A stretch of 64,000 bases of DNA from Opisthorchis felineus (taxonomy: Eukaryota; Platyhelminthes; Trematoda; Opisthorchiida; Opisthorchiidae), in contig SJOL01009893.1 of NCBI GenBank assembly GCA_004794785.1, positions 472,393-536,392 on the forward strand, in the 5' to 3' direction. The position numbers and the translations under genes are program-made. The notes beneath the pieces were generated by a model. That model was not told where the DNA came from. It was given only the letters and a program-made list of their open reading frames with translations, and ran no database searches. Shown in pieces: positions 12,056 to 26,350 of this stretch (positions are counted from its first letter, which is position 1; every line of letters begins with the position of its first letter).

Positions 12056-14893
12056 CAGTTTATATTACTATCTACCTAATATAGTTTTCAGTCACTTTAT
12101 TTGTGCTACTGGTATTTACGAATGAAATTACCGAAAGTAAACCGTCCAATGCCGAACTATCCGGCGGGCGACACACCAATTGATGACCCAGATTGGCCAA
12201 TCACATAAGGCCGCAAAAGGGCAGATCCGTTATTCGGTCCGAGCGAGGAAACCAGCGAGAGTTGTGCTGCCGAAGGTTATCATCCAGGGTCGTAAATTGC
12301 ATTATCTGAGATGTCGTCTGTTGTCAGATTACTAAATAAAACTTGGTGAGTCGAGTAGAACAAGAAAAACTCTTCGGTTGCCAAATTCACATGGACCATA
12401 TCTCGCTTGCATCACATGCAAAGTCCATTACCATCCCCACGAGGGTTGTCACGTCACACAAAATTCCTTCCATGTGAATAAATACATTTTCTTAAGGTTT
12501 GCTTTAGAGGCCGAACAAAAGCAGGGTTTTATCAAGAGGCTTTTTCCCAAAAGGCTATTCCTTGGGGAAACATGTCAATAAGTCCTAATTATTTGGCGTT
12601 ACTCAGTGCAGTCCAGCTTTAGTCGTTTGCATGCTAACTGTCCTGGAGAACGTAGCTGAAAAGCATGTACTAACGCTCTTAACAGGCTCATCCAGTTGAA
12701 AGTTCCAAATGGTTGGTGGACGAAACAGCCCTACAGTGTTTCTTGGATTTTTGCTTAGATTGGTTTAACCTAGAAGAGGAAATCTGGATTGGTGAGTTTT
12801 AAAATATCACTATAATGTCAGTAAAACGGTAGAATGTCGTGGGAACTAATATAATGATAATTCCACTGCTGAGTTTTCCACGAAACCTCTTCCCGGGAAG
12901 CCAAGCTCCATAAGAGATGTGAACATTCTGGCACATAATATCATCCCTGTCTCTGAGGGAAAGCAGACCACATGAGAGTGTTAGTATGATATTCGTTCAT
13001 TGATATAAACTGTTGTGTATGCGACTTGCAGCTAAAAGAAAGGGAGGTAGCATTAGGGTTTCAGTCGATTACTTTACTTATCCCGGCAGCGCTGTTTAAA
13101 AGACTTGGGAAACTCGCTTATCTATAAGCTCTGTCGTTGTTAGCGTACAGGGATCAAACGAGCGGCCTAACAAGATGCCACCGATCAATGGTTTTCAAAG
13201 ACTACTCTGAGTTGATAACACATAACAATCAGTGGACTTTGGGCACGGCCGAATACTGTCCATATGCATTAGTGTAACGGCGGACACTACTGATGCGGCA
13301 TGCGAGTAGTATGTGTGTTCTCGTAACTCCGACTTGATCTAACGGAAGGTGGGATTTATTACGGAATTTGTGGAACTACTTTGCAGTTTTCGCTTGCAAT
13401 TGCTTAATAGTCAATGAATATCCAGGAGAGTTTAAGAAGACGAGTTCAGGAGGAAGACGGATGTTCAGTTTTTAAAAACAACGTGCAAATGAGAGTTTGA
13501 CTTGCTTGTCCAACAGCCTGTGAATGTTTAGGTGGCGGTCTTTTGATAATTCCGCAGCGAAGGGCTTTCCTCCTTACACAGTTCGCCGGCATAGGTTAGC
13601 TTTTGTGCAAAAGAGTGATAAGTATATTTAGAGCGCTTTAAATCCCTGGTTGGCCGCACTCGGGCCATATTCAAGGAATGCGACATTTGCTGACAGAAGA
13701 CTGTTTTTTATCCCACTTTTCGACACCATGAGCATGATCGTCAGTTGTGAAAATGGTTGAAAAACCTATGGATTCACTACATTCAGAGGTGGTCATCGTG
13801 CTGTGACAGATAAAGGGCATGTTGGATTCAGGTGAGACACGAAAACTGTGTTGCAAATGGCCAGTCATAAAATCAGAGCAGGTCAGTGGTGAGATCACTT
13901 TGTCATCTGCTCCCCGAGTTAGACTTTTACGCGTCCGAACCCAAACGTTTCTCTGTTTGCCGACGGATGATGCTGTCCACTTTAGGGAGGTGCTTTTGTT
14001 TTTTGGTGGTAAAAGTTTAGTGAACGAATGAATGGCGCTGGATGATTTCTAGCAGCTGTGAACGCAATCGTATTCTCCAAGAGATTATTCTTTAAAGACT
14101 TCCCTTGGCTACTCAGCAATCTATAACACTGTTGCAGCTGTCTAGTCCAAAAACATTCGACCAAAAATTGGCTTCAAAATTTGGATTAGTGCAACGATGC
14201 CTTAAAGGATTTATTAACCTGGAGGGGAAATTTCGACGAAAGTTATAATTTTTTTACCTACCTGTTGTTCTGTCTTACCTGTTGTTTGCAATTAAGTGTT
14301 TAGCTTTTCCGAATTTGTGCTACAATTAAAAATTCGCATCTTACCTCTTGAAAGATCACGTATCTTAAAAATGTTTCACTGTACCTAAAGAAGCAGGTAA
14401 ACTAAACTTGCGATAGAGTGCTGTTTCTGCCGCAACTAAAAAAAAACAGAAAATATTTCAAAATAAAAACGAAAAAAAACTGTGCTTATCTTGACCGTTG
14501 CCTTTCATTTTCCGAAATTGCGACCACCGAAATGAAGTTCGACCTCGTTGTAGTACCCAACACTTGACATGCAGGTACCACTTTCCAGACACCAAAAATC
14601 ATCGCATTTGATCTTTCCGAAATGCGCAAATTGTCTTGAGCAAAACCAAACATCAGTGCAAAAACATGAAAGACCAAAGAATCAACAGCCCCGAAAATCC
14701 TATTTGGGATTTTATGCAAACATGGGAGAAAAGCAACGATGGCCCTAATAAACAAAACTTGGACTATGCGATACAAGAGGAGTTAGCAATATAGTGAGCA
14801 ACTCTCACTGCAACAATACGGCCTTGTCTGCCTACTGCAGGTAAACATACATGCCTGTTTGAAACTACAAAATCCTTAGCAATTTCAAGATAC
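12056..14893. other. intron 1 sequence, nothing recognised
   Basis: Short open frames only. The minus frame at 14486-14776 (96 codons) matches nothing I recognise. Confidence 0.4.
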
Positions 14894-14918
14894 ATATATA
14901 TATATATATATATATATA
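14894..14918. repeat. TA dinucleotide microsatellite
   Basis: About twelve uninterrupted TA units. Confidence 0.95.
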
Positions 14919-16938
14919 CAGGACAACACCTTGGTTAAAAGCACAGGATGTTGTGCAAAACATAAACAAACAATAAGTGAACGCGAAAGCAAGAAATTTC
15001 ATTGTATGGGCTCTAAGCGACTCGATTTTCTTGCCTGTACTTCTAAATATCCCTGAATGTTTTCTAAACGTCCGACAGCAGTGGAAGAACACACTGAATA
15101 AGCCGGTAATTTCCAGGTAGATGGGTCGATATTGCTCATCAGCTGCATGCACTCTGGCACCCCTGCTATTCAACTTACGAACGCTGAGCAAGTGGTGCGT
15201 TTGGAAAACCTTATCAGAATACACTGAGATTTCAAACAATAACAGCTTAAGAACCTTGCATGTAGACGGCACCTTACTTCTAAACATTGTTTACAGTAGA
15301 ATGTGCTACGACTTCTGTGTCTTTTTCTGCACATAGCCAGAGTCTCAAGACCTGAAGACAACTTGTGGCAACGCATTCGTAACCTAATTCTCGTCTTATT
15401 ACATCGACTTCCGTGAAATTGGCTACAGACCAATAAACAATTGTAGATTTGGAAGTGGTTTTTACCGCCCAGTTCTTCTGCTCCACCACACAGATTGAAT
15501 ATTTTTCAGACCATGTCGACGAATAGAAGAGCACATACAACCACAAGTGAAGCGAATATCACTGGGTGCCGAATGAACATCTTACATTTTCCAACACCGT
15601 CTGACATAATTTCCCGTTACCGGCCAAACCACAAACACTTTTTACGGTACGCCAATGGCCTGAGCAAACACTGGGTGAGGCTGGTACCTAAAATGATGAA
15701 CACTCAGTTGTTGGGAATGCTCAGGCATGACTGATGGCTTGCAACGAGCAGCTGTGTTCCCACCTGCCGATCTTGTTCTGTCGGGCCTACACCAGCACCA
15801 ATGGCCAGCATACTGCGTCTTATTCCACCCCATACGCACGTCCCCTCCAAGCCTGACACAATTACATTTCCAGGTGCACACCAAACGATGGGAACACTGC
15901 AAAAACATTCCACCTTAGAGTAGAGCTTATCGTCTTTTGTTAAGTGACTATTCATTCTCCGGAAGTCTGATATGCGAGGCAAGCATGTTGCAGCTTCTCA
16001 GCTAGTATCTGCTAAACAACACTCAAATGTCACTCTGAATAGCTGAAAATGTTCAAACATTCAAAGACACGTACTACTGGCGAGCTGTGATAAGCGCAGG
16101 ATTCAAGCTCACTGATTCCCAAAAAACGTAAGTCACCGCGCCGGAATGGGGCATGAATTGCTCACACCATAATGAATCCCTGTCACATCAACCTTATCAA
16201 TGTCCTCTCCCCCGATAGGGGATAAATACAGCCATTTTTCACCTACCGTAACTGTCTGTCGACCAATTTGCTGGATATGCTTCGGATTATATATTTACCT
16301 ATAACCCAGTTATCTGACTTTAGGACCCGTTATCTTGTACTTTCCATCTATGACAAATGGTAACCGATCAGCGTGGGTTCAGAAGACATGCGTCCTGCCT
16401 TCTTTGTCATTATGAAATCGTTAATGGATTTCTAAAATGTGGCGGCACAAACATTTTGAAGTACTCCGGATATGGCTTCATTCGTGTGCGTGCATCTGAA
16501 AAAGGTATCGCTATACTGTTGATGAACAGTTGAAGCTATGAGATTGCGTCCAGTTGGGACCTATTGTAATGGATGAAACTCAAAGATTCTCCCAAAGCCG
16601 CCACTGCTACGCAGATGTCGTGCACCTTTTATTAAATATTACTTATTATAACAATTATGCTGACTTCAAATAACGATACCATCGCTGTTTTGTTCTAATA
16701 AAGACGAAATTCCGTTCTGGTTTTTTGCTGATTAGTTCAAAATATTAATGGTGTGGAAATTGAGCACCAATCAGCCACTAGTGTTTCGATCGCCCCTTTC
16801 AAATGATCACCTCCATTTATTGTAATTGGGCTGATATACACTACTTACGAATATAAGAAACTTGAATGTTTTAAAGATTTGGGTCCAAACACTAACCTGT
16901 AAAAAATCTGCAACAGGTTGTCTGTATCTTATATAAAT
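14919..16938. other. intron 1 sequence with overlapping short open frames
   Basis: Several overlapping minus-strand frames of 87-140 codons between 14865 and 15982. None carries a motif I recognise, and they do not join into one protein, so I do not call a gene. Confidence 0.35.
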
Positions 16939-16958
16939 GTATATATATATATACGTAT
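16939..16958. repeat. short TA-rich microsatellite
   Basis: Interrupted TA run, about ten units with one ACG break. Confidence 0.8.
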
Positions 16959-17769
16959 ATGTGTATCTTGTAAAAGACTGCTTCATTTTGTTAGAGCAGT
17001 ATGCTTTCTTTTCGCATCAGATTCTCATGATGCAGGCTGTCGAATATGGAATTTACTGGAGCGAAAATGTCGCGAAGAAATTTTTCCCGGTCGTATGAAT
17101 CGTTACTTTCAGGTTAGAGGAATGTTAGTCCTGTTGCTTAGGGACACATGTGCCCATCCCATCGGAGTGGGAAAATGCTGAAACAGACGTGGGTGCTAAG
17201 ATGCTACAAAACAATAGAAAATTGAAACACTGGTACACACATGATACGTAAATTCCCCAGAGGCTAATCTAACTCGTTTTCTAGTGTATGGAATCCTTCT
17301 ATCTGAAGGGTAGGTGAACTCCTTCATGATAAATAAACCTAGACAACTTTTTCGGGCTATTTAATTGTAACCAGTCTTGGGATATACAGAATTAGCATTT
17401 TCTGAGCAGTCCCACTTGTGCCCTGTGGTGTTCATACCGATTAATGTTTATACTTGTTAGTTTTCGTGTCTGAACGCATCCTGAATACACAGCTGCTGAG
17501 AAGGGCAAAATACCTGTTCATCTACTCTGTGCTAATGACAGTTGCAAGACATATGCACCCAAGCGGAAGATGAGGCCTTCTAATGTGGTCATAACCAATA
17601 GTAGCCACCCGGATGGACTGCATGAGTTCGGCGCTTTCTTTGTTTTGCTCATAACAGAGCAGAACAATTTACAGCATTTCAAATTATTCCTCGCGAGGTA
17701 AACTGGAACAGTTTCATAGTAGTGTGAGGAGATTTGGTCATATTCAGTCGAGATTTTGTCGTGTCAGTA

Positions 17770-18000
17770 AGGCCAATCTACGCTGAAAAACCTAGAAGTA
17801 CTCTACAGCTGTTTCAGCCTTGTTGCAAACCATCAGCAGTTCGCATCTCTTGAAACTCAGAGAGTTTTGAACCTTCAAGCATCCGGCCTGTCGTTGAACA
17901 CTTAGTTGTTTGGACAAGAGTGGCTAATCAGCATGGCGATTAGCTCCCAGTTAGAAGGGATATAGCGTCACTAATCCTTCATAAAATGAAACAGTGTCGA
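17770..18000 (-). mobile_element. tRNA-derived SINE, family 2, minus copy
   Basis: Read on +, it runs from AATCTACGCTGAAAAACCTAG through GCATCTCTTGAAACTCAGAG to AAGAGTGGCTAATCAGCATG and CACTAATCCTTCATAAAATG. These are the reverse complements of the tail, box-B region, box-A region and leader of the copy at 40225-40475. Confidence 0.65.
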
Positions 18001-18904
18001 ACGATACTGCGACTTCTGGACTTTAGCGATCAGCAGTGTACGGCGTTTGATGAAGTGTTTTGATATAACTTTGCAACTGGAAGTGATGTAAACTGGACGA
18101 TGCTCTATTGTGTGTAATCATTTTGGCTCAGGCGCGCATTATCTTACCCACAAATAAGCCCATGAAATGGTAAGTCTATCCTTGGTCTTCAGAGGCACTC
18201 CCAGTTTTTACCAACATTTTATTGAAACATTTCATACTTCACACGCATGCTAAGTAGCGGCAAAACATTTTCGCATGAAATTTGTCAGCTGTAGTTTGCC
18301 TCCGGTAAGCGTACTCTCGGGGTGAATTTCAAGTGTCTAAATATGCAAGACAGATTTACCCATACGAGTATGTGGTTTGTCACATTAAATATTCATAGAG
18401 GGGGCATCCTAGCGATAAACTACGTAAGACTGTGCACCTTCGGAAAGATTTTCCTTCCCAAATGTTTGAACACAGTTCTCATGGAGAACTTGTCTTGATG
18501 AATCTCGGTACTTAGGACGTCAACAAATTCCATCACCTATCGAAGTTTATTAACTTACTTTTCCGCAAAATTGGTTTTCTCAGGGGAAACGTGGTCTCAT
18601 TCGCTCTGTCAGGAGAAAGTTGCAATTGAAATATAACCTCTTTCCTCCATTACTTGTGCCCAATCTGGACAACCAAACACTACTTCGTGGAAACACGAGG
18701 GTTTTCGTGTCATTCTGCTTGAAAATTGATTATCGTGGGTAACCACTTGGAAGCTTTGGATTACCGCGCATATTCAGCTTCCACAAAAATTGGCAGTTGC
18801 ACGAAACAAATAACTGTATTTGCACATGTAACGTGTCATTTGTACCAAAACGTCATTTATCAAATCTGAACGTTGATTGCTGGTAGTGTAGGGTAAATCG
18901 GGAA

Positions 18905-19185
18905 TCTCAATGTGGAGCTCGTTCTGTAAATGGAGTCCATCTACGCGGAAAAGCCGAAAAGCACTGCACAGCTGTTTATCCTCATCAGCAGTGTACATTT
19001 CACGAAACTCCGCCTGTCGCGACCCGGCAACTTCCAGGCCAGGAGTTTGGACACCTAACCGTTGGGCTACGAAGGGCTGGTCGACTTAACGATTAACCCG
19101 CAACTTCACAGGATATAGCACCACTCATCGTTCAGCCACGGGACCGAAATCACGTGTCAAAAGTATTGATCGACTTCTCGAGTGA
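18905..19185 (-). mobile_element. tRNA-derived SINE, family 2, minus copy
   Basis: Same order of blocks as the 17770 copy. On the minus strand the tRNA-like head reads GTAGCCCAACGGTTAGGTGT followed by CCAAACTCCTGG, recalling pol III boxes A and B. The tail block CTACGCGGAAAAGCCGAAAAG lies at about 18936 on +. Confidence 0.65.
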
Positions 19186-21929
19186 CCTCTTTTCAGACTG
19201 AATTATCACTTATCTGCTGAATTTTATTCTTCCTCTGAGGTATTTACAAACTGGCAGAGGGTTACATGCTTTATGCTGTTTTGTTCGCTTGGGAATTAAC
19301 AAGCCACCACAGTTATGTACCCGGCAAGTTCACATCTGGAACACTAGTTTAATTTCTACGTAGGTGGGCGGGAATTGACCCGGTCAAAGGGGAAAAAGCC
19401 TAGCGGCCTTGTTGTCAACCAAACTATTTCCCGCAGTGTCTTTTGCCTACATTCTACCTAATTTAGTTTCCTGATCGCTGAAAAGTCTTTGCTCTGGTCA
19501 TTCGATCCAGGTGAGTATTCCGACAAAAAGCGACCAACCGAGTACATGCGAAATTTTGCCAATGAACAAAAGTCATTGATATTCATCAATTTTTTAGCAA
19601 CTCCCATGCGAATTTCACTAAAATACTATCAAAAGCAGAAAGACAGCAGCAGTTAAACTTTCATGCGTTCTTTCTGGCCTTGCATGCACGTGTGCTAAGG
19701 TAGAGAAAATTTAGTTTCGCATAGTGGCGATGTTATGACAACTTATGACTAAATGACTAGCCACAAGTGAAGGATTAGCCAAAATATTTGTCTCTTACTC
19801 AAACAACACGCCTTTCGCGGCCTTGCGCGTTATTCTATAGGTGATTTACGGTCGAAACGTTTTTTTAAATTACCAATAGCCACCTGCACTTCACGAATAC
19901 CTGGATAGATTCAAACGTACCAGCGTTTTGATTAGTTAGCACCACTGTATTCAGCTAATCAGTAGTTTTATTGTTCCACATTAAATTCGCTTAGTATAAA
20001 CAGAAAGTAAATATGAACGAAATGGCCAGAACAATAAACTATTTCCTCAGTAGGTTTCACACAGCCCTGAATGACCAGGATAAAACCAGTCCTATCCTCT
20101 GGAATTTCGGCTTGCATGACATTGGTTTAATACTGGGTACAATCCGTTTGATCAAGAGCATCACGCAATAAACGGGAATGATGAGTGTGTGCAATATGCG
20201 CGGTTTCCATCAATTGTATCATGATCAATAAACTGAAGGTTTACTAGGAGAAAACCAAGGTAACATCCACGTCACAAAGTACTGCAAAGATTCGTCTGGA
20301 AAAATTTCCTCTTGACCCTCCTCCCAAACACTGTAATCTCTTACGACATAAGTTTGCCCAAAACTTCAAATTTCACTGGCTAGATTAGCTAGTTTAATAA
20401 GACTGGTGTCGACGTTTTCTTTGGCGATAGTTGAAATGTCCCGGCAAATACTTTCACACTAACCTGCGCAGCACGATGACTTTTTCAGCAAAACTAACGC
20501 ATCATGACTCGAATACTAAGAATAAATGAAAACCGACATTTTAGGGGACAGTTGCTATGGTTCTCATGTAACAGTATCAAGCAATTCATTCGACCGCATT
20601 TCGAATTTCAGTAGCTAATCTCATCTTCCAGCATATTCCACGCCGAAATCAGTCTCGCTGAGTGGAATAACATGCATGCCAGTGTATAGTTATACTGTGC
20701 AGTGGACAGATACTGGTGAGGTCCAGTCATTCATCTCTGTTCCTCAGAAAAGCCACTCTCAATGATTAGTTGAACTCAATCAACCCAACTAGTTTTATCT
20801 GTCTTTGAACAAGACAACCAGTCTGGATATTTCATTCTAAAAAATACAGGCTTCTGAATGCCACAGTGTGTTTTCCAGAAGCCTGTAAGATATATCGTTC
20901 ACGCGAGAAATAATGAAACCTATTCACAGATCACCGGACGGTAAAATGTGATTCGCATTCTATCGCTATGCCAATCAGGCAGTGAAGCGCAATGGAAGAC
21001 CATGGAAGAAAGAATTATAGACAAGTAGTTATTAGTTCCGGCATATTAGTAGCTTTTTGTCACTCCAGTTGTTCTGTGCCGGTGTAGTGGACTTTCATCT
21101 TTTTCCGCTGGTCAGGAGAACTACAAGTTCTGGTCCTGAAGTTTCAAAACACGCAGACGAGGTTTGACTAACGCGTTGTCTGTATAGAGTAATTTCACCT
21201 TTCTTCCGATGAACCAAGCAAAACTGAGACCGAAACGAATGGAGTGGGGCATCTGGCAAAGGATATTAAATTAAAAACCCGTATTTGATAACGGCGAGCA
21301 AAGAGGTGAACAACCAAACGGGCTAAGGGTGTACGGACTCACAAACAAATGACCAGCCTACGTCATCTATAGAAAATACGAATTCAGTGCTTGATTTCAG
21401 CAAGGTCAACGTACATTTTGTCTATAACTCTAAATTCACACACTAACGTGTAGTGAGACAGTTTTACCATGTGAAGAGGAGATAGTACATGCCAACTAAG
21501 CTGGTTTCAATTTGTGGCTCAACTGGGCCCGCCATCAAACGCTTTCTACATGACACTACTCATTTGATTGTCTCGTGGAACAACCATTTTGTACGGTATT
21601 CAACAGGCATTCTCTTGACTTAACGAACTACTTGTATGGTTAACGAAACTTCTTCAACAACCTACCAACGTTTTGTCCTTTTTAAGATTCGTCAGGGGGG
21701 TTAGTTCTCAAGATTTCATCGGTCTTCTGTAGGGCTAACTGTTTGTGTCTACTGAAGCAACACCTTTGCAGCGCTTTAAGTTGGAAACTCACGTGACTGT
21801 GGTCCAGCTTTTATTCAGTTGAGTCTCTCATCAATGCCAACCCGATTTTCAAATCAGTGTACTTAGCCAACTTCCCGAAATTTGATGTACAAGCTTAGCA
21901 TACTATTCATTGAAACCTTTGGAATAAAC
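19186..21929. other. intron 1 sequence, nothing recognised
   Basis: No open frame with motifs and no repeat I can name. Confidence 0.4.
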
Positions 21930-22110
21930 CTTCTTTACGATCCCATGAAGGGTGAAACCGGTGGTGGGTTATCGAAGGGATTTTAACAACCATATGAGTA
22001 GCCTGTTTCGTATGGATGACGTGCGGCGTTATCTCGAATAGTGCCTCAGTCGAAAAAGAGACGGTCTTTGTGCAACACATTTAGTTGGTGAGCTCATGAA
22101 GGGCAGAATC
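21930..22110 (+). repeat. decayed copy of the hammerhead-bearing repeat (family 1)
   Basis: Matches the unit at 60110-60388: CCCATGAAGGGTGAAACCGG, then TATCGAAGGG, CATATGAGTAGCC, ATCTCGAATAG and a distal block TGCAACACATTTAGTTG that corresponds to TGCAGCACATTCAGTTG at about 60311. The CTGATGA core is lost, and the base at the cleavage position (21963) is G instead of C, so it should be inactive. Confidence 0.55.
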
Positions 22111-25100
22111 AGTCGAATAGTTTCCAGGAGCCAAGGGAGTGTATTTTTTTCAAGGACTATTCCATCGTATTTTGTTCATCAGTCAGCTGCTAAGTTGGTA
22201 AAGCCCTTACACTTGTATGTTTGTTAATTCCGAATTTTTAGCATGTGTTCTAGTGGAAGGCGAAGGGTACCCGTTGTGTTACCGGATTTTCCGAGTGCTG
22301 CATTTCATGGGTAACAAATTCTTGTTTTGAAATCCAATTTGGGTTTTTCAGCACATAACATCCACCCAGTTCCATTCGCAGTGCGCTGACCACTTACAAC
22401 GAAACGTTGAACAGCTCAGTGAACCAATACGTTCTGTACTGATGATATTTCCGCGTTTGTAGCGAAACTTTTACACGCCAGTTCTGTGGCCCGGCAAGCA
22501 GGTCAGATGGCTAGGGCTACCAACACACCGACATATTTCTAACCCTCGTTTTGCTGCATGTCCAACGAAAAACAGTGCATGCACGATGCAGAATGTGATC
22601 ACGCCATACAAGAAAGGTGACTGAAATTACTTCATCAAATCTTAAACCACCGGAGAAACCACACCTTCAATGACAATTTTAACTAAAATAACGCGATCTA
22701 CAATTGAATTTTTTCACGGATCTATCAGAATGCAGAGTTCTGACATGTACACGTGTTTTTGTAGGTTTACACGGTCAAAAAAATGTTAGAATTTGCTCTC
22801 TCGTATTCCCATTTTGGCATAATGTTTACGAGAATAATGGTAAAACAAATCTCAGAACATCCGATTCGCATGATTTGGTCAGAATTTCTGTCGCTTCTAA
22901 AAGACAAAGGACAACGCATAAACAAACGAAATCTGATGTGTTCAGACAGAACAGATGGAGGGTTCATTTCGGACAATTCAAACACAGCTGATGTGTTCCG
23001 ATAAGCCCATGTTTTATACAATAACCTGTGATTTTGTTAAGGTTTTTTTCGCTTCCGACCAGCCTGGGTAAGTGATATGCATGTATGTCATTCGTAGGAA
23101 AACCCAAAATATTTTTATGTCTATGGCAAAATTCTCCGTAGGATAAATTGTCAGTCTGTCCTCCAAAGGAGCAATCGGTCAGATTTAGTCAACTAATTGG
23201 GTTTGGCAGCATGTCTCATACTTATTACAATCCATTCGTCATTCCCTCTGTAAAAGGATCCGATTCCGGCAAGGACGACTGCTCAGGTAGACAAACAAAG
23301 TTCACAGGTGTGATCGTTTACCAAAGACCAGGTATCTTTCTATCAGTCGGATGACGGTCTGGCCACAGCTCGGATCATTCGTCGGTTGAAAAACGACTCA
23401 TTTTTGTTTGGTAGTCATCACCGAGACCGGCGAGCTTTTTTACTTTCTTTGAGCATATTTCGTCAGAAAGGTGCAAATGGATAGTCCGTGTTATGTTAAT
23501 TTTCGTCATTCAACAGTCATGGGCACAGAACATGCCCGTTTTTGTAACACAGACTTACTCAGGTAAACAACAAACAATGCCCTACTTCACGAACGCACTG
23601 CTTATACTGTTGCTGAAAACTGTACGACAGCACAACCAACCAATCTGGCATATCTTGGTGTTCTTCAGATAGATGCATTCACCAAGTTTTCCTAAACCTT
23701 ATGTTCTGCTTGAACCGAAAATTATACGAATTAGACGAAGAAGGATCCCATAAACGAGAAATTCAGCCGGATTGAGTTGTCTTTCGTTAGGATCAACTAG
23801 TGTGTTTCGCAAAAGGGGAGCGCCATTTCTAGTGGAGGGTTGGTTCCTGGGTGGGTTTCTAGTCTAGGCGTGTGCCCGTCAGTCTGGTTTTCAGCAGAAT
23901 CGCTTCATTTAAACCCACGAATCTCAGGTCCGGACTGCATAACAAGGTCGCCGATAATTAGCTCAGGCTTCTGCTGTCTTGCGATTGGCTGTTGAATGTG
24001 ACCATTTTTTGGCCACCGCAATAATTCTTTGGAGGTAGCGCAACCCTTAGTTGTGAGAGACGCCGTTCTGTTGGGCTGCTATATGCACCACCACAGAGGC
24101 AGGCAAACCGGTGGTGACTTGTGGGGTAGAATGGTCAAACACCTGCCACTGGCAAGACTGAAATGTAACCCCATCAACTGTCCAAACAGGCTTTATCTCT
24201 ACAACCGGAAAGTTTCCATCAAAGCTGAGCTGATCTTACTGAGTGATGTCCTTTGAACGGCAAACACATAAACACATGTTCTGAAGATTGCACAATGCGG
24301 TTCAATTGTCCACCTGCTTTTACCACGTACGCTGATGAAACATTCAGAAAAACTGTTCGCCACGACTGTGTCAGTTAGATAAAGACATTTCCTTTGCCTT
24401 GTGATCTGCGGTGAATGTTTCTCTCTGTACGGAAATAGGGCCTTACCAAACCGATTTTGCAGCCCCTCGGTACAGAGCTCGTGAAATACGAACACCTCCT
24501 AAACAGGATGACCACCTTGTTTAAAAGGACTTGTTTGTCTAATGTTTTACTATCCTTCCGTACCACTTGGCCCCTCATCATCCACCTCGCATTTAGGTCC
24601 ACCGAGAACTCAGTCGCTTCGTCCTGGTAAAGTCTCATCGGCTCGGAAATCCGTGTTTGTCAACCGGAGTGGAAGTGCGCACAAAATGGGAGTTCAATGA
24701 TTTAGTGGAGGAAATAGGCCCCCCGAGGATGCCGTCTGCTTGAAAAACCAGCATCGAAAGCATCTGAAGTCTCTCCTTACTAATTTCGTGTATAGTTCTA
24801 CACAGTAGCCTATTTGTATCTGTTGCTAAACACAACTACGGGGTTGTGGCGTCTCCGCACGCTACGATTCCAATTATGGTTTTGATATACAACGTACCGA
24901 TTCTACCATACTCGGTCTTATCTCGCTACAAAGTCTTACTTGCCTCAGCAACCTAGCGATGATAACTGGAAGAGGTCCACAAAGCTCGGTCATCTTTAGC
25001 CCTCTGTGATGGGTTTTGGAACTCGTATGGTGCCTCAGAAGTCAGACTAGCCTGAGCAACTTGCTCACACCGTTGTTGCTTTTGAGTCACGCTCTTGAAA

Positions 25101-26270
25101 TGAACGCCTTGGCTTCGGACGTAAATTATCCCCAGACCCTCTCACATAAGTATGAAATACCAAGACAATAGCACCTTCGTGGCACAAATTCTATCGCTGC
25201 CTTTTTGGCTAAAGGCAACAGAGCCGACAAGCGAAATCAAGCAACGGCTGACGCCTTCTGTTTATGTTTATTGGTATAACTTAACTCCCCTTCTACCCCA
25301 CGTAACAATCAGTATTCTACGGATCATAACTGTAGACATGTCAGTAACCGATTGAACCACCGCTCATATTTGCCGCTCTGCCTCAACTGTATGAAAACCT
25401 CGCTCGATTTCTTTTATCGCAGTCTGTGAGTTGCTAACTTATAAACAATTTGGCTAGTAAGCTGTTCTTGTACGTACCCTGAATAATTTATCAATGGACA
25501 TTAGCTGCAATTCTCAGGCTGGAATACAGGGTCGAATAGAAACAACTGAGCCTGTCGTATCTTTGTCGGGACGCTGCCGAACGCAAAATTCAGAGGACTA
25601 ATCTGCCACCACAGGTTTTGGTGGTATTGGTATAGCTCTGGATCAAAATGATCACGCCACCAACATTTGCAGATGGTTTGGTCCAGGAATGAAGTGTTTA
25701 TCATCCTGGAATACACAGTTCGCTTCAGAGCACGCTCCATTCCAGTGTAGGTGTTTTACGGTAGATTTAATGGGCACGTTGTGAGAGTGGCGGTAGAAGG
25801 TTTTTTTTGTCCAAAAGTTAAAGCAGCTTCCCAGCGATAATCAAGCATCGCTCTGTAAATGGCTTCATTGGACGGCGCTGTTTTCAAACCGGTAGGAGCT
25901 TACTACATCCCGTACGATATCGGAGAGAGCTTGTGGTGCCTCAGCATGTACACAAAAATAACAGGGTTACAGAACAGTTGCAGTTTTGATGCGAGGTGAT
26001 GTGTCACATTGGGCTTAGACATTCATTTGGCCAGATAGATAGCTAAAGTCCAGTTAAAAAGAGGCCTCCCGGTGGCCTCCAGAGTGGTGCGCAAAAACAA
26101 CTCACTGACTGCCATGGGAAGTTTCAGTATTGCAACAGCCTTGACTGATTAAGGAAAGTAAGTACCTTGATATGTTATGGCCATTGGTTTGTGAATAGAA
26201 AAATCCACGTCACAAGCGATATCACGTAGGACTGGGTTAATAGCAAGACTTCTGCCTCTCCTCATTTCTG
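22111..26270. other. intron 1 sequence, nothing recognised
   Basis: Short overlapping frames at 22704-23354 and 24029-24835 on both strands, none with a motif I recognise. Confidence 0.35.
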
Positions 26271-26350
26271 GTCGTTGGTTTGTTCGCTGAGCCGGGCAAT
26301 TTGATTTCAAACGTTTCATCACCAATCAAGATGACATCATCATTGAGTTG
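26271..26350 (-). repeat. fragment of the GAAACG-hairpin repeat found in the palindrome arms
   Basis: On the minus strand it carries ATGATGATGTCATCTTGATT, then GGTGATGAAACGTTTG and TTGCCCGGCTCAGCGAACA. The inner ends of both palindrome arms (57520-57595 and 57633-57710) have the same blocks in the same order. A hairpin can form between GTCATC and GGTGAT. Confidence 0.6.
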
